A DNA stretch of 64,000 nt from assembly GCA_028641055.1 (NCBI GenBank), contig CM054057.1, forward strand, positions 333,404,482 to 333,468,481. Reading direction: 5' to 3'. The notes beneath the pieces were generated by a model. That model did no database searches and was not told the DNA's origin. It was given only the letters and a program-made list of their open reading frames with translations. How positions within the stretch are numbered: the first letter of the stretch is position 1; each line of letters starts with the position of its first letter. The position numbers and the translations under genes are program-made. Shown here one piece after another: positions 46,456-57,641 of this stretch. Source of the stretch: Alopecurus myosuroides (lineage: Eukaryota > Streptophyta > Magnoliopsida > Poales > Poaceae).

Positions 46456-47650
46456 GCACCTAGTGGGCCCTTGGGAGCCCTGGCCACCGCCTCTCGTACC
46501 CGCTTCACCTATAAATTGCCTTTTACCCTAAAAATCACGAAAGTACAATCTAGGGCTACTGGAGCCCTGCTCCGGCTCCCTGTCGGAGGGGTAAATTGTC
46601 ACTGGAGGCCTCTTCGTCGATGTTGCTGCCTCCCACGGTTACGCGGGATTAGTCCCTCCTCGGGGCTGAGGACTCGTGCTGGTAGCTATCTGGTTATATC
46701 TCTCTCATGATGTTATCTTGATTGTGATCGTGTGCTATGTTATCATTGTTGAATATATGATATTTCCCCTTGATTATGTTATGGTTCCGATATACTCAAT
46801 TGGTTTTATCTAGTATAATAATCCGGAGTCACATGTGTTCCACGGTGCCACGGTGACAGTGCGGGTGCCGTGTGTGACTCTATGAACTATGGATTAGAGG
46901 GATACATATCATGAAGTTGTTCTTACTTTTTTTGGATTGAATTGGAATGTTGAGGTTTCTTGATGCTTGTGTTTAGTATAATCTCTATAGTTCCAAGGTG
47001 ACAGTGCGGGTGTTGTAGATTGATTAGAAAGATGCTATTCAAGAGATAGGTTGTGGTGTTTATCAGTACTATCTTTGGATTCCCAAAGTGACAGGGTTGG
47101 GGTGCTCTTTGATGAGAACGCGAACTTTGAGGTGTGCTTGTGTAGCCCTATGCGATTCTCATCCTATTTGATTCACGAGGAACGGATTTCGAGTTAGGTC
47201 TTTCATGCATGTTCTTACATGAATTATTATATGTTTAATTATGTTAATGTTTTTTAGAGTGGCCACTAGTGAAAGTATGATCCCTAGGCCTTGTTTTTTA
47301 CCATTTCTATATCGATTTCTTTTAGTTTTACTACTTGTTTGCTTGCTGACATTTTTATTACAGATTTAATACACCTTGTTTTACCATCCATATTACCCAT
47401 ATGTTATCATCTCTTCGCCGAACTAGTGCAAGTATACATCTGACGATTGTATTAGGTGTGTTGGGGACACAAGAGACTTCTTGTACCTTAATTGCAGGGT
47501 TGCTTCAGAGGGATACATTCAACCTATACCTCTCTGAGTTCGAGAAACCTTGGGTTACTCACTTGAGGGACATTTGCTTTTGTCCTACAAACCTCTACGC
47601 TTGGAGTCCCAACATAGTATACAAGAGTAGTAACATGTAGTAGACATCTA
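46456..47650 (+). repeat. LTR fragment of element E
   Basis: The segment has grass Athila-like LTR features: CTATAAATT (possible TATA) near 46511, a GC-rich leader, then AT-rich sequence ending TAGACATCTA where related LTRs end AGACATCA before the primer site. No primer site follows, so the interior start has been deleted or has decayed. Chance frames at 46405-46710 and 47401-47640 are not genes. Confidence 0.65.
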
Positions 47651-47803
47651 GCTCTTGAAGGTATCTCTTTAGATCTTTCAATTTCATCGTTTTGTTTCTT
47701 GAGAGCTTTATGAGATTTATCTTAAGTTAGGACATGAAGTTTTTTAAGAGAAAAATAAAAACCTCTGGAACTTTATGTGCATTATAGTAGAAATGTTATT
47801 AGT

Positions 47804-48437
47804 ATGAATTATTTGAACACCATTATTGCTAATGCTATGGAAAACTTTAAGCTTGGGGAAGCCGGTTTTGATGAATATGATCTTTTTATTTCCCCAAGCA
47901 TGGAGGAGAAAATTTACTTTGATGATACTATGCCTCCCATATATGATGCTTACAATGATGAATATGATATTTTCATTCCACCTACTATCGAGGAGAAAAT
48001 TTATTATGATTATTACAATGATGTCTATTTTGTTGAATTTGCTCCCACTACTATTAATAAGAATGACTGTGCTTATGTGGAGAGTAACAATTCTTTAATG
48101 CATGTGGATCATGATAGTAATGCTTTATGTGATATTTATATTGTTGATTTTATTCACAATGCTACTGAAAGTTATTATGAGAGAGGAAAAATATGGTTGT
48201 GAGAATTTTCATGTTACTAAAACACCTCTCTCTATGTTAAAGTTTTTGAAGTTGAATTTGTTTTCCCTTCCTATGCTTGCTACTTTGTGCTTCATTGATT
48301 CGTTTTCTTACAAGATTTCTATGCATAGGAAGTGGGTTATACTTAAATGTGATTTATATTTGCTTTTAGATGCTCTTTTATTTCCCTTCAATTCATATTT
48401 TTATGTGAGCATCTTCAAAATTACTATGTCTAGCTAA
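47804..48437 (+). pseudogene. ORF of element E, function unknown, one frameshift
   Basis: ATG 47804 (MNYLNTIIANAMENF) opens an acidic, Tyr- and Asp-rich protein. A motif with DEYD, IPP or ISP, and EEKIY occurs twice, about 32 codons apart (47868-47925 and 47964-48021). An extra A in the run near 48188 shifts the frame, and the remainder continues as CENFHVTKTPLSMLKFLKL... to TAA 48435-48437. That part is hydrophobic and Leu-rich with conserved HRKW. I recall similar proteins in Triticeae repeats but know no function. It is not Gag, protease or polymerase. Confidence 0.6.
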
Positions 48438-51054
48438 AAGGCGTTACAGAAAAGCGCTTGTGGGAAGCAATCCACATTTGTTTTCCTTCGTTAACCTCTT
48501 GTTTTCTTTTGTTATTTTTGTGTTTTGGAAGTTGTTACCTTTGTATCAACCGATCCTTATCCTTTTTACTTTGTTTTTGTGCCAAGAGTAACCTCTAATT
48601 GAGGGGTAATGCGATTTGGGGAACTTGCTGTTTTGAAACATATTTCTGGGTTGTTGCCAAAAAAATCTTATCTCTCGGTCAGAGGTCGGATTGCTTTGAC
48701 ACAAAATAGAAACATGCCCCAGGTTTTTATCTAACTTACGTTAGTTTCCCACTTTTTGATTCCAGCAACAGATGATTTTCTAAAAAAACATCTTTATCGA
48801 TTGTTTTGTTTTGACAGATTTCTGCCAATATTTGCATTTCTGTCTTAATATCTTTATTTTGTTATTATTTTGAGAGGAAAAGATTTAAAATGAGTTCTGA
48901 CAGTAGCTAATGTTTTAACTAAAGTGTGAGACTTGTGTTGGAAACTAAAAAGTGAATTTATTATTTTGATTACACTAACGTTGCTAATGAAGATTGTGGA
49001 GAAGTTTTAGGTGGAGGAAGTTTTCAAGTGTAGGGAGAGAAGAATGATGTGATGAGATGAAGGATGTACAAAATATCAATCTTGGGGATGCCCATGTCAC
49101 CCCAAGACATATCCAAGAAGTAGAAACGCCAAAGCTTGGGGATGCCCAATGCATCCCCTTCTTCGTCAACAAAAATATCAGGTTTCTTTTAAAACATTAT
49201 ATTTGTATTGCTTCACATGATAAGTGTTATTCTTGGAGTGTCTTTCTATTTTGCTCAGCTTGTTTTGTTTCCTTTGCTGTAGCTTTTGGTTGTATGCTAG
49301 CACCTTTATTTTGGGAGAGATACGCTTTGTTTTCTTTTCCTAGAACACTCTAGTTTTCACTCTTATTATTCTACGAGTGTTCAGGTTTTACTAGTACTGC
49401 ATTTAGCTCTTGTTTTTCACTGGGATTTTGGTCATAGCTTGTTGGTTCGATTCAGTTATATTTTATTAGCTCTCTGGTCTTTGACGATTATTTTCTTTGA
49501 GATTTGTTTCGAATAAGTTGATTGGTGTTGGAAAAGAGTAAATTGTTTCATGCTTATAGTCGTGCAATAGGAAGTTTCTTTTGACTGTGGCTTAGGCTTT
49601 GGCATGTCATGTTAGATGTTATTTTAATTGTGTGCTTACTTATTTATGATGTATCATGACTAGTCTCAAATACATGAGAGTGCTTAATGTGCCATTGAAT
49701 TTAATCATGTGTTGTTCTCTCATATTGAAGCATGGTATTGTGGTATTTCTCCTTTGAATGCTTTATCTGGATTGACTTGGCTCATGCTCACACCATGTTA
49801 TGACTACAAACAAAGTCACTTCTATTCTTCATGATCATTTAGTTTTTTACTTGTAATATCACTTAATGCTTTGATCAATGATGTGTTGTCGCTATGCATG
49901 ATTATGGCCGTTATTGCTCTCTTAGTTGGTCGCTCCTAGTCTTTTGCTAGCCTACACCTATAGTGAGTATGAGTTGTACTCGTGCATCCAGCTCCCAAAA
50001 ACCAAAATATGACAAATTTGTCCACCATATCTACCTATATGTGGTATTTAACCGCCACTCCAAGTAAATTTCTCATGTGCTACCTTTAAACCTTCAAAAT
50101 TATAACATGTTTTGTGTTATTGTTTTAGCTCGCGAGGAAGTAGTTTAAAGTTTATTATGGTTTGTGTCAAACAAAGTTCTTCTGTATCCTTTCACCCAAT
50201 GCGTATGGAATGTGTGCTCATTCAAATTTGAAGAGAGTTTGACAAATAATAACAAAAAAACACTTTCACATGGTTTGATGAAAGCTGGTGGGTAACCGTG
50301 AACACGGCTAGCTCTGGTTTGTGAAAATAAAGGTTGGGGGATGTTCCTAACTAATAAAAAATAGAAACCGCTCTCAAAAGTCTAAACACTTTTCTTTACA
50401 TGGATTATGATAAGTTTTTCATTACCATTCGTTGACATAGACATACACCTCTCCAAACATTGTTTTCAATATCTCAGTTTTATCAAATAAAAAGCTCTAG
50501 CACATGAGTAATCCATGCTTCCCTCTGGGAAGGGCTTGTCTTTTAATTTTATGTTGAGTCTTCATCTTCTTACTTTATGCACTAGTTAAGAGAGCATAGT
50601 TGTCATTCTGTGTATAATGTGCATAGTCCCAAAATTTATTATTGATTGATTCATGATTGTGGTATTGTTTGCTCTCAAATTATTTGTATCCAGTCACCAT
50701 TTAAACTTTGGAGGTGTCCCGACATTTATGTTTTTTACCACACAATGGACTAGCTGGATACCACTTTATTATGTTTTTCTTTACGATTGTAACAACCATA
50801 TCACTTTCAATGTTTCATTATTCATTTTCTTTTGTTTGTGTTTCTTTTCATGTGAAAACATAGTTGCTAAGTTTACATCGGTTGAAATAACATTTATGAT
50901 GCCTTTGTTAAAGTACTTTGATCTCAGCTTTACAATGATTTTACATAACTTTGATCAAGATTTGTGTTGGCTCAATGTCACCTCAAAAATTATTTTATTA
51001 TCACTTACCTTGTAATATCCCACTTTTTTGAACAACTGTTGTGGTGTTGTGTTA
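48438..51054 (+). other. 3' noncoding region of element E (start of tandem copy 1)
   Basis: No gene is supported; frames such as 49057-49353 and 50653-51015 are T-rich chance frames. Blocks near 49950-50140 and 50427-50563 match element A's 3' region. From 48761 onward the sequence is repeated 4692 bases further on. Confidence 0.75.
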
Positions 51055-51513
51055 GTCGGATATATGCCAAATAGGTGTATATCCGGCATTGGCCAAAGGC
51101 CGGATACCCAGGATGGCCCACAGGAAATGGAACGGAGTCCATTGGGCGGCCTAGTAAGGTGACGCGCAGGAAGTCGGATTCTAGAAGAACCCGAACCACG
51201 ACCCAACTGGTGCAACTTGGAGGAGAAGCCGAATTCCTTAATTTCCAATGTATATACTTTCCGTAGTCTTCTAGGTTTTCTTCTTGTGAGCCCTAGTCTG
51301 GCTATCTATATAAAGCCGGACGGGAGCAAGGAAACTAATAAGTTCTCAAGTTAGTTAGAAGCCAACTCTCCGGGAAGTTCATCCTCGCCGAGTTAGCGAA
51401 ACCATACTCAAAATTGTACTTTGTATACTTCAGGCTTCAGACCTGATTTTAGTGAGATTGCAGGAGTAGGAACGTCGCCTAGTCGTAACGTACCGAACCT
51501 AGGTAAAACCTCG
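51055..51513 (+). repeat. Tat-type LTR fragment, same family as element B (copy 1)
   Basis: It starts (A)GTCGGATATATGCC and follows B's LTR through CTATCTATATAAAGCCGG (TATA at 51307-51314) to ACCGAACCTAGGTAAA. The last ~80 bases of the LTR are missing because the copia LTR begins at 51514. Confidence 0.85.
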
Positions 51514-52890
51514 TGTTTGAAAGGCATTTTGTTCCTAATCTTATTTTGGTGTTTGATCACAACATATGGACGATCTAATCTTTTCCCTAAGTGTGTTTAG
51601 GATTTATCATGGAGAAATGCAAACACAAGCTCCCTAGGACATCCATTTAATTGACAAGCTAATATTGAAGTTAGTGCAAAAGGGAGAAAATAAAAGGGAA
51701 GAGAAGAATGGGAAAACAGGGCAGGCGGCCTGCCTGGCCGGGCTCTGAGGCTGGGAGGCTCAGGATGTGCCTTGGCCTGATCTTCCTCCACGCCCGCCCA
51801 AGGCCGGGCAATTCAGGCGCTGCCCCGGCCTAGATCTGCTTCCACGCCAGCCCCAGGTCGGGCTCCCGGCCGGGGTGGTACGTGTCAGCCCCAAGCCGGG
51901 TCCTGCTGGCCTCCCGGCGCTTCTAGGCCGAGGTGGGAAGGGGACGTCGGCCCCAGGCCGTGTTCCAGCCAGCCCTAATTGAGATCAAGGCCGAGGTGGG
52001 CTGGCGACGGGTTTCCCGGCCCTCCTGGCCGGTTTGGTCGGCCCCCTAGGCCGGGGAGCTCTGCAGAGAAGGGGATACTCCCCCTAACGGCCACTTTTAG
52101 ACTCGGGTATAAAAAGCACTCATCCCCTACCTTTAGAAGGTGTCAATTAAGATTTCTCTCTCCACCATTGTTTACCACATCCAAGCTCAAGCTTCTCCGC
52201 AAATACCCAACAAAAGCTCTTGATTCTTTGGGATTTGGAGGAGACACTCTAGATCTACAACTTCACCAAGCCTATTTGAAATCACCCCACTCATACTTTA
52301 GGGATCTTGTTGTGCTTAGTTCATCGGAGCCAAGAACCTTGTTGCTCTTAGCTCATCGGAGCTTGGAGGCTTGTTGGAATCCCCGAAGCTCTTGTGTTTT
52401 AAGATCTTGTTTCCCGGAGTCTTGGTGGCTCTCAGGATTTGGTGACGACCCTCCAAAGTTGTGTAGTGTTCCTCATCCTTGTAAAGATTCTAGTTGTCAA
52501 CCTCAACGGCAACATAGTGATTCGAGCCTATCCACATCGGTGAAAGTACTCGAAGGAGATACGGTGTGCCATTTGAGGGATACTCGGTGTTCCACTTTGG
52601 TGGTACCGCACCACTCCAACGAATATTAGCTTCCATTGGGAAGTGAATTTCGGGATACATATCCGCGTCATTGTGTTCGGTTATCCCTCAACTTACCTTT
52701 ACTAGTTTCTACTATCTTAGTCATATATATACCTTGTGATAGTTGTATTTTCTCAACATATAGGATTGTTCACCTAGTTGCATAATCTAGACAATATACA
52801 TTTGAGCACTCTCGTTAAATCGAAAAACAAGTTAAAATTTGTAGTTAACCTTTTCACCCCCCCCCCTCTAGTTAACCTCTCGATCTTTCA
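51514..52890 (+). repeat. Copia 5' LTR, copy 1
   Basis: It begins TGTTTGAAAGG inside the Tat-type LTR and ends ...GATCTTTCA just before the initiator-Met primer site TGGTATCAGAGCCT (52893-52906). The middle (51720-52090) is GC-rich with repeated GGCCGGG-like words. A TATA box (TATAAAAAG) lies at 52108-52116. The 216-codon frame at 51979-52629 lies wholly in the LTR and is not considered a gene. A C10 run lies near 52857-52866. Confidence 0.8.
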
Positions 52891-52944
52891 ATTGGTATCA
52901 GAGCCTCGTCTCTTTATTAAAGGCTTTACCGCCTAAAGAGGAGG

Positions 52945-53452
52945 ATGGCTGAGGATCCCGTCACCATGGACGGTATCCAAAAGCTAATTCAAGCTATGAT
53001 TGATAGCTCCGAGAAGAAGATGGATGGACAAATGAAAGAATTGGAATCTTCATCTAATCAAACTAGAGAGAATGTTGTCTTAGATGAAAATGGAAATCCC
53101 ATTGCGTCTAAGGAAGCATCCAAGACCTCGGCACCTAAATATGGTAGTAATGAAAATTCCTTTAGATATGCTTATAAAAATGCTCCTAATGTTCAACATC
53201 CACATGTTAATCATTTTGGTGCACCTCCTATGGTAGATAGGAATCGTTTTACTAATTGGAAAGCTTCCATGAAGTCTTACATGTGCAACTCTTCAATGCA
53301 AATATGGAGAATTGTTGAGAAAGGGTATGAGCCAAAGGACCCCCAAGAACTTAAGCTCAAGTGACATCATAGATGAGCAACTCAATGCTCATGCCATGCA
53401 TATGTTGGAAAAAGGCAATGGAGAAATAAGGAGTCGAGCACATCAGGTCCTT
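52945..53452 (+). pseudogene. Truncated copia gag start in tandem copy 1
   Basis: ATG 52945 (MAEDPVTMDGIQKLIQAM) matches the gag start at 57642. An extra base near 53341 shifts the frame and gives a stop at 53362-53364. The homology ends at the duplication junction about 53452, so only about 170 codons of the Gag N-terminus exist here. Confidence 0.85.
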
Positions 53453-55746
53453 TCCAGCAACAGATGATTTTCTAAAAAAAACATCTTTATCGATTGTTTT
53501 GTTTTGACAGATTTCTGCCAATATTTGCATTTCTGTCTTAATATCTTTATTTTGTTATTATTTTGAGAGGAAAAGATTTAAAATGAGTTCTGACAGTAGC
53601 TAAAGTTTTAAGTAAAGTGTGAGACTTGTGTTGAAACTAAAAAGTGAATTTATTATTTTGATTACACTAACGTTGCTAATGAAGATTGTGGAGAAGTTTT
53701 AGGTGGAGGAAGTTTTCAAGTGTAGGGAGAGAAGAATGATGTGATGAGATGAAGGATGTACAAAATATCAATCTTGGGGATGCCCATGTCACCCCAAGAC
53801 ATATCCAAGAAGTAGAAACGCCAAAGCGTGGGGATGCCCAATGCATCCCCTTCTTCGTCAACAAAAATATCAGGTTTCTTTTAAAACATTATATTTTTAT
53901 TGCTTCACATGATAAGTGTTATTCTTGGAGTGTCTTTCTATTTTGCTCAGCTTGTTTTGTTTCCTTTGCTGTAGCTTTTGGTTGTATGCTAGCACCTTTA
54001 TTTTGGGAGAGATACGCTTTGTTTTCTTTTCCTAGAACACTCTAGTTTTCACTCTTATTATTCTACGAGTGTTCAGGTTTTACTAGTACTGCATTTAGCT
54101 CTTGTTTTTCACTGGGATTTTGGTCATAGCTTGTTGGTTCGCTTCAGTTATATTTTATTAGCTCTCTGGTCTTTGACGATTATTTTCTTTGAGATTTGTT
54201 TCGAATAAGTTGATTGGTGTTGGAAAAGAGTAAATTGTTTCATGCTTATAGTCGTGCAATAGGAAGTTTGTTTTGACTGTGGCTTAGGCTTTGGCATGTC
54301 ATGTTAGATGTTATTTTAATTGTGTGCTTACTTATTTATGATGTATCATGACTAGTCTCAAATACATGAGAGTGCTTAATGTGCCATTGAATTTAATCAT
54401 GTGTTGTTCTCTCATATTGAAGCATGGTATTGTGGTATTTCTCCTTTGAATGCTTTATCTGGATTGACTTGGCTCATGCTCACACCATGTTATGACTACA
54501 AACAAAGTCACTTCTATTCTTCATGATCATTTAGTTTTTTACTTGTAATATCACTTAATGCTTTGATCAATGATGTGTTGTCGCTATGCATGATTATGGC
54601 CGTTATTGCTCTCTTAGTTGGTCGCTCCTAGTCTTTTGCTAGCCTACACCTATAGTGAGTATGAGTTGTACTCGTGCATCCAGCTCCCAAAACCCAAAAT
54701 ATGACAAATTTGTCCACCATATCTACCTATATGTGGTATTTAACCGCCACTCCAAGTAAATTTCTCATGTGCTACCTTTAAACCTTCAAAATTATAACAT
54801 GTTTTGTGTTATTGTTTTAGCTCGCGAGGAAGTAGTTTAAAGTTTATTATGGTTTGTGTCAAACAAAGTTCTTCTGTATCCTTTCACCCAATGCGTATGG
54901 AATGTGTGCTCATTCAAATTTGAAGAGAGTTTGACAAATAATAACAAAAAAACACTTTCACATGGTTTGATGAAAGCTGGTGGGTAACCGTGAACACGGC
55001 TAGCTCTGGTTTGTGAAAATAAAGGTTGGGGGATGTTCCTAACTAATAAAAAATAGAAACCGCTCTCAAAAGTCTAAACACTTTTCTTTACATGGATTAT
55101 GATAAGTTTTTCATTACCATTCGTTGACATAGACATACACCTCTCCAAACATTGTTTTCAATATCTCAGTTTTATCAAATAAAAAGCTCTAGCACATGAG
55201 TAATCCATGCTTCCCTCTGCGAAGGGCTTGTCTTTTAATTTTATGTTGAGTCTTCATCTTCTTACTTTGTGCACTAGTTAAGAGAGCATAGTTGTCATTC
55301 TAAGTATAATGTGCATAGTCCCAAAATTTATTATTGATTGATTCATGATTGTGGTGTTGCTTGCTCTCAAATTATTTGTATCCAGTCACCATTTAAACTT
55401 TGGAGGTGTCCCGACATTTATGTTTTTTACCACACAATGGACTAGCTGGATACCACTTTATTATGTTTTTCTTTATGATTGTAACAACCCTATCACTTTC
55501 AATGTTTCATTATTCATTTTCTTTTGTTTGTGTTTCTTTTCATGTGAAACATAGTTGCTAAGTTTACATCGGTTGAAATAACTTTTATGATGCCTTTGTT
55601 AAAGTACTTTGATCTCAGCTTTACAATGATTTTACATAACTTTGATCAAGATTTGTGTTGGCTCAGTGTCACCTCAAAAATTATTTTATTATCACTTACC
55701 TTGTAATATCCCACTTTTGTTGAACAAGTGTTGTGGTGTTGTGGTA

Positions 55747-56206
55747 GTCGGATATATGCCAAATAGGGGTATATCCGGCATTGGCGAAAGGCCGGATACC
55801 CAGGATGGCCCACAGGAAATGGAACGGAGTCCATTGGGCGGCCTAGTAAGCTGACGCGCAGGAAGTCGGATTCTAGAAGAACCCGAACCACGACCCAACG
55901 AGGTGCGACTTGGAGGAGAAGCCGAATTCCTTAACTTCCAATTTATATACTTTCCGTAGTCTTCTAGGTTTTCTTCTTGTGAGCCCTAGTCTGGCTATCT
56001 ATATAAAGTCGGACGGGAGCAAGGAAACTAATAAGTTCTCAATTTAGCTAGAAGCCAACTCTCTAGGAAGTTCATCCTCGCCGAGTTAGCGAAACCATAC
56101 TCAAAATTGTACTTTGTATACTTCAGGCTTCAGACCTGATTTTAGTGAGATTGTAGGAGTAGAAACGTTGCCTAGTCGCAACGTACCGAACCTAGGTAAA
56201 ACCCCG
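55747..56206 (+). repeat. Tat-type LTR fragment (copy 2)
   Basis: It is the tandem-duplication partner of 51055-51513. It differs at about 20 positions by eye, noticeably more per base than the neighbouring noncoding tail. Confidence 0.85.
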
Positions 56207-57587
56207 TGTTTGAAAGGACATTTTGTTCCTAATCTTATTTTGGTGTTTGATCACAACATATGGACGATCTAATCTTTTCCCTAAGTGTGTTTAGGATTTA
56301 TCATGGAGAAATGCAAACACAAGCTCCCTAGGACATCCATTTAATTGACAAGCCGATATTGAAGTTAGTGCAAAAGGGAGAAAAGAAAAGGGAAGAGAAG
56401 AATGGGAAAACAGGGCAGGCGGCCTGCCTGCCTGGGCTCTGAGGCTGGGAGGCTCAGGATGTGCCCTGGCCTGATCTTCCTCCACGCCCGCCCAAAGCCG
56501 GGCAATTCAGGCGCTGCCCCGGCCTAGATCTGCTTCCACGCCGGCCCCAGGCCGGGCTCCCGGCCGGGGTTGTACGTGTTAGCCCCAAGCCGGGTCCTGC
56601 CCGCCTCCCGGTGCTTCTAGGCCGAGGTGGGAAGGGGACGTCGGCCCCAGACCGTGTTCCAGCCAGCCCCAAGTGAGATCCAGGCCGAGGTGGGCTGGCG
56701 ACGGGTTTCCCGGCCCTCCTGGCCGGTTTGGCCGGCCCCCTAGGCCGGGGAGCTCTACAGAGAAGGGGATACCTCCCCCCCCAGCGGCCACTTTTAGACT
56801 CGGGTATAAGAAGCACTCATCCCCTACCTTTAGAAGGTGTCAATTAAGATTTCTCTCTCCACCATTGTTGACCACATCCAAGCTCAAGCTTCTCCGCAAA
56901 TACCCAACCAAAGCTCTTGATTCTTTGGGATTCGTAGGAGACACTCTAGATCTACAACTTCACCAAGCCTATTTGAAATCACCCCACTCATCCTTTAGGG
57001 ATCTTGTTGTGCTTAGTTCATCGGAGCCAAGAACCTTGTTGCTCTTAGCTCATCGGAGCTTGGAGACTTGTTGGAATCCCCGAAGCTCTTGTGTTTTTGG
57101 ATCTTGTTTCCCGGAGTCTTGGTGGCTCTCAGGATTTGGTGGGGACCCTCCAAAGTTGTGTAGTGTTCCTCATCCTTGTAAAGATTCTAGTTGTCAACCT
57201 CAATGGCAACATAGTGATTCGAGCCTATCCACATCGGTGAAAGTACTCGAACGAGATACGGTGTGCCATTTGAGGGATACTCGGTGTTCCCCTTTGGTGG
57301 TACCGCCCCACTCCAACGAAGATTAGCTTCCATTGGGAAGTGAACTTCGGGATACATATCCGCGTCATTGTGTTCGGTTATCCATCAACTTACCTTTACT
57401 AGTTTCTACTATCTTAGTCATATATATACCTTGTGATAGTTGTATTTTCTCAACATATAGGATTGTTCACCTAGTTGCATAATCTAGACAATATATATTT
57501 GACCACTCTCTTGTTAAATTGAAAAAGAAGTTAAAATTTGTAGTTAACCTTTTCACCCCCCCCTCTAGTTAACCTCTCGATCTTTCA
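56207..57587 (+). repeat. 5' LTR of element F (tandem copy 2)
   Basis: It starts TGTTTGAAAGG and ends TCTTTCA before the primer site TGGTATCAGAGCCT at 57590-57603. The TATA position reads TATAAGAAG (56805-56813) instead of TATAAAAAG in copy 1. Confidence 0.85.
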
Positions 57588-57641
57588 ATTGGTATCAGAG
57601 CCTCGTCTCTTTATTAAAGGCTTTACCGCCTAAAGAGGAGG

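Larger units (their letters stand above)
46456..51054 (+). mobile_element. Element E: non-autonomous Athila-like element, partial
   Basis: The segment holds the 3' part of an LTR, an ORF of unknown function and a long noncoding tail sharing blocks with the tail of element A. No gag, protease or pol is present. The left end is cut by element D. The right end is cut by a Tat-type LTR near 51055, so neither terminus is seen. Resemblance of the LTR to WHAM-type sequences is from memory. Confidence 0.75.
48761..53452 (+). repeat. Tandem segmental duplication, copy 1
   Basis: The 4.69-kb stretch recurs at 53453-58150 in the same orientation with an offset of 4690-4697 bases. It spans parts of three elements: E's tail, a Tat-type LTR piece, and the copia LTR with the start of gag. 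At the junction (53446-53462) copia gag sequence GGTCCTTTCC passes directly into TCCAGCAACA of E's tail. The shared bases TCC/CAACA suggest microhomology. The first 2.2 kb differ at about 17 positions by hand count (about 0.8%). Confidence 0.93.

Noticed and set aside
50653..51015. 120-codon T-rich frame in E's tail
   Set aside because: The tandem copy at 55345 is cut by a one-base indel, and the composition is Phe/Leu from T-rich DNA.
51979..52629. 216-codon frame (and its partner at 56673-57326)
   Set aside because: It lies inside the copia LTR. GC-rich composition and lack of stops explain it, and no motif is seen.
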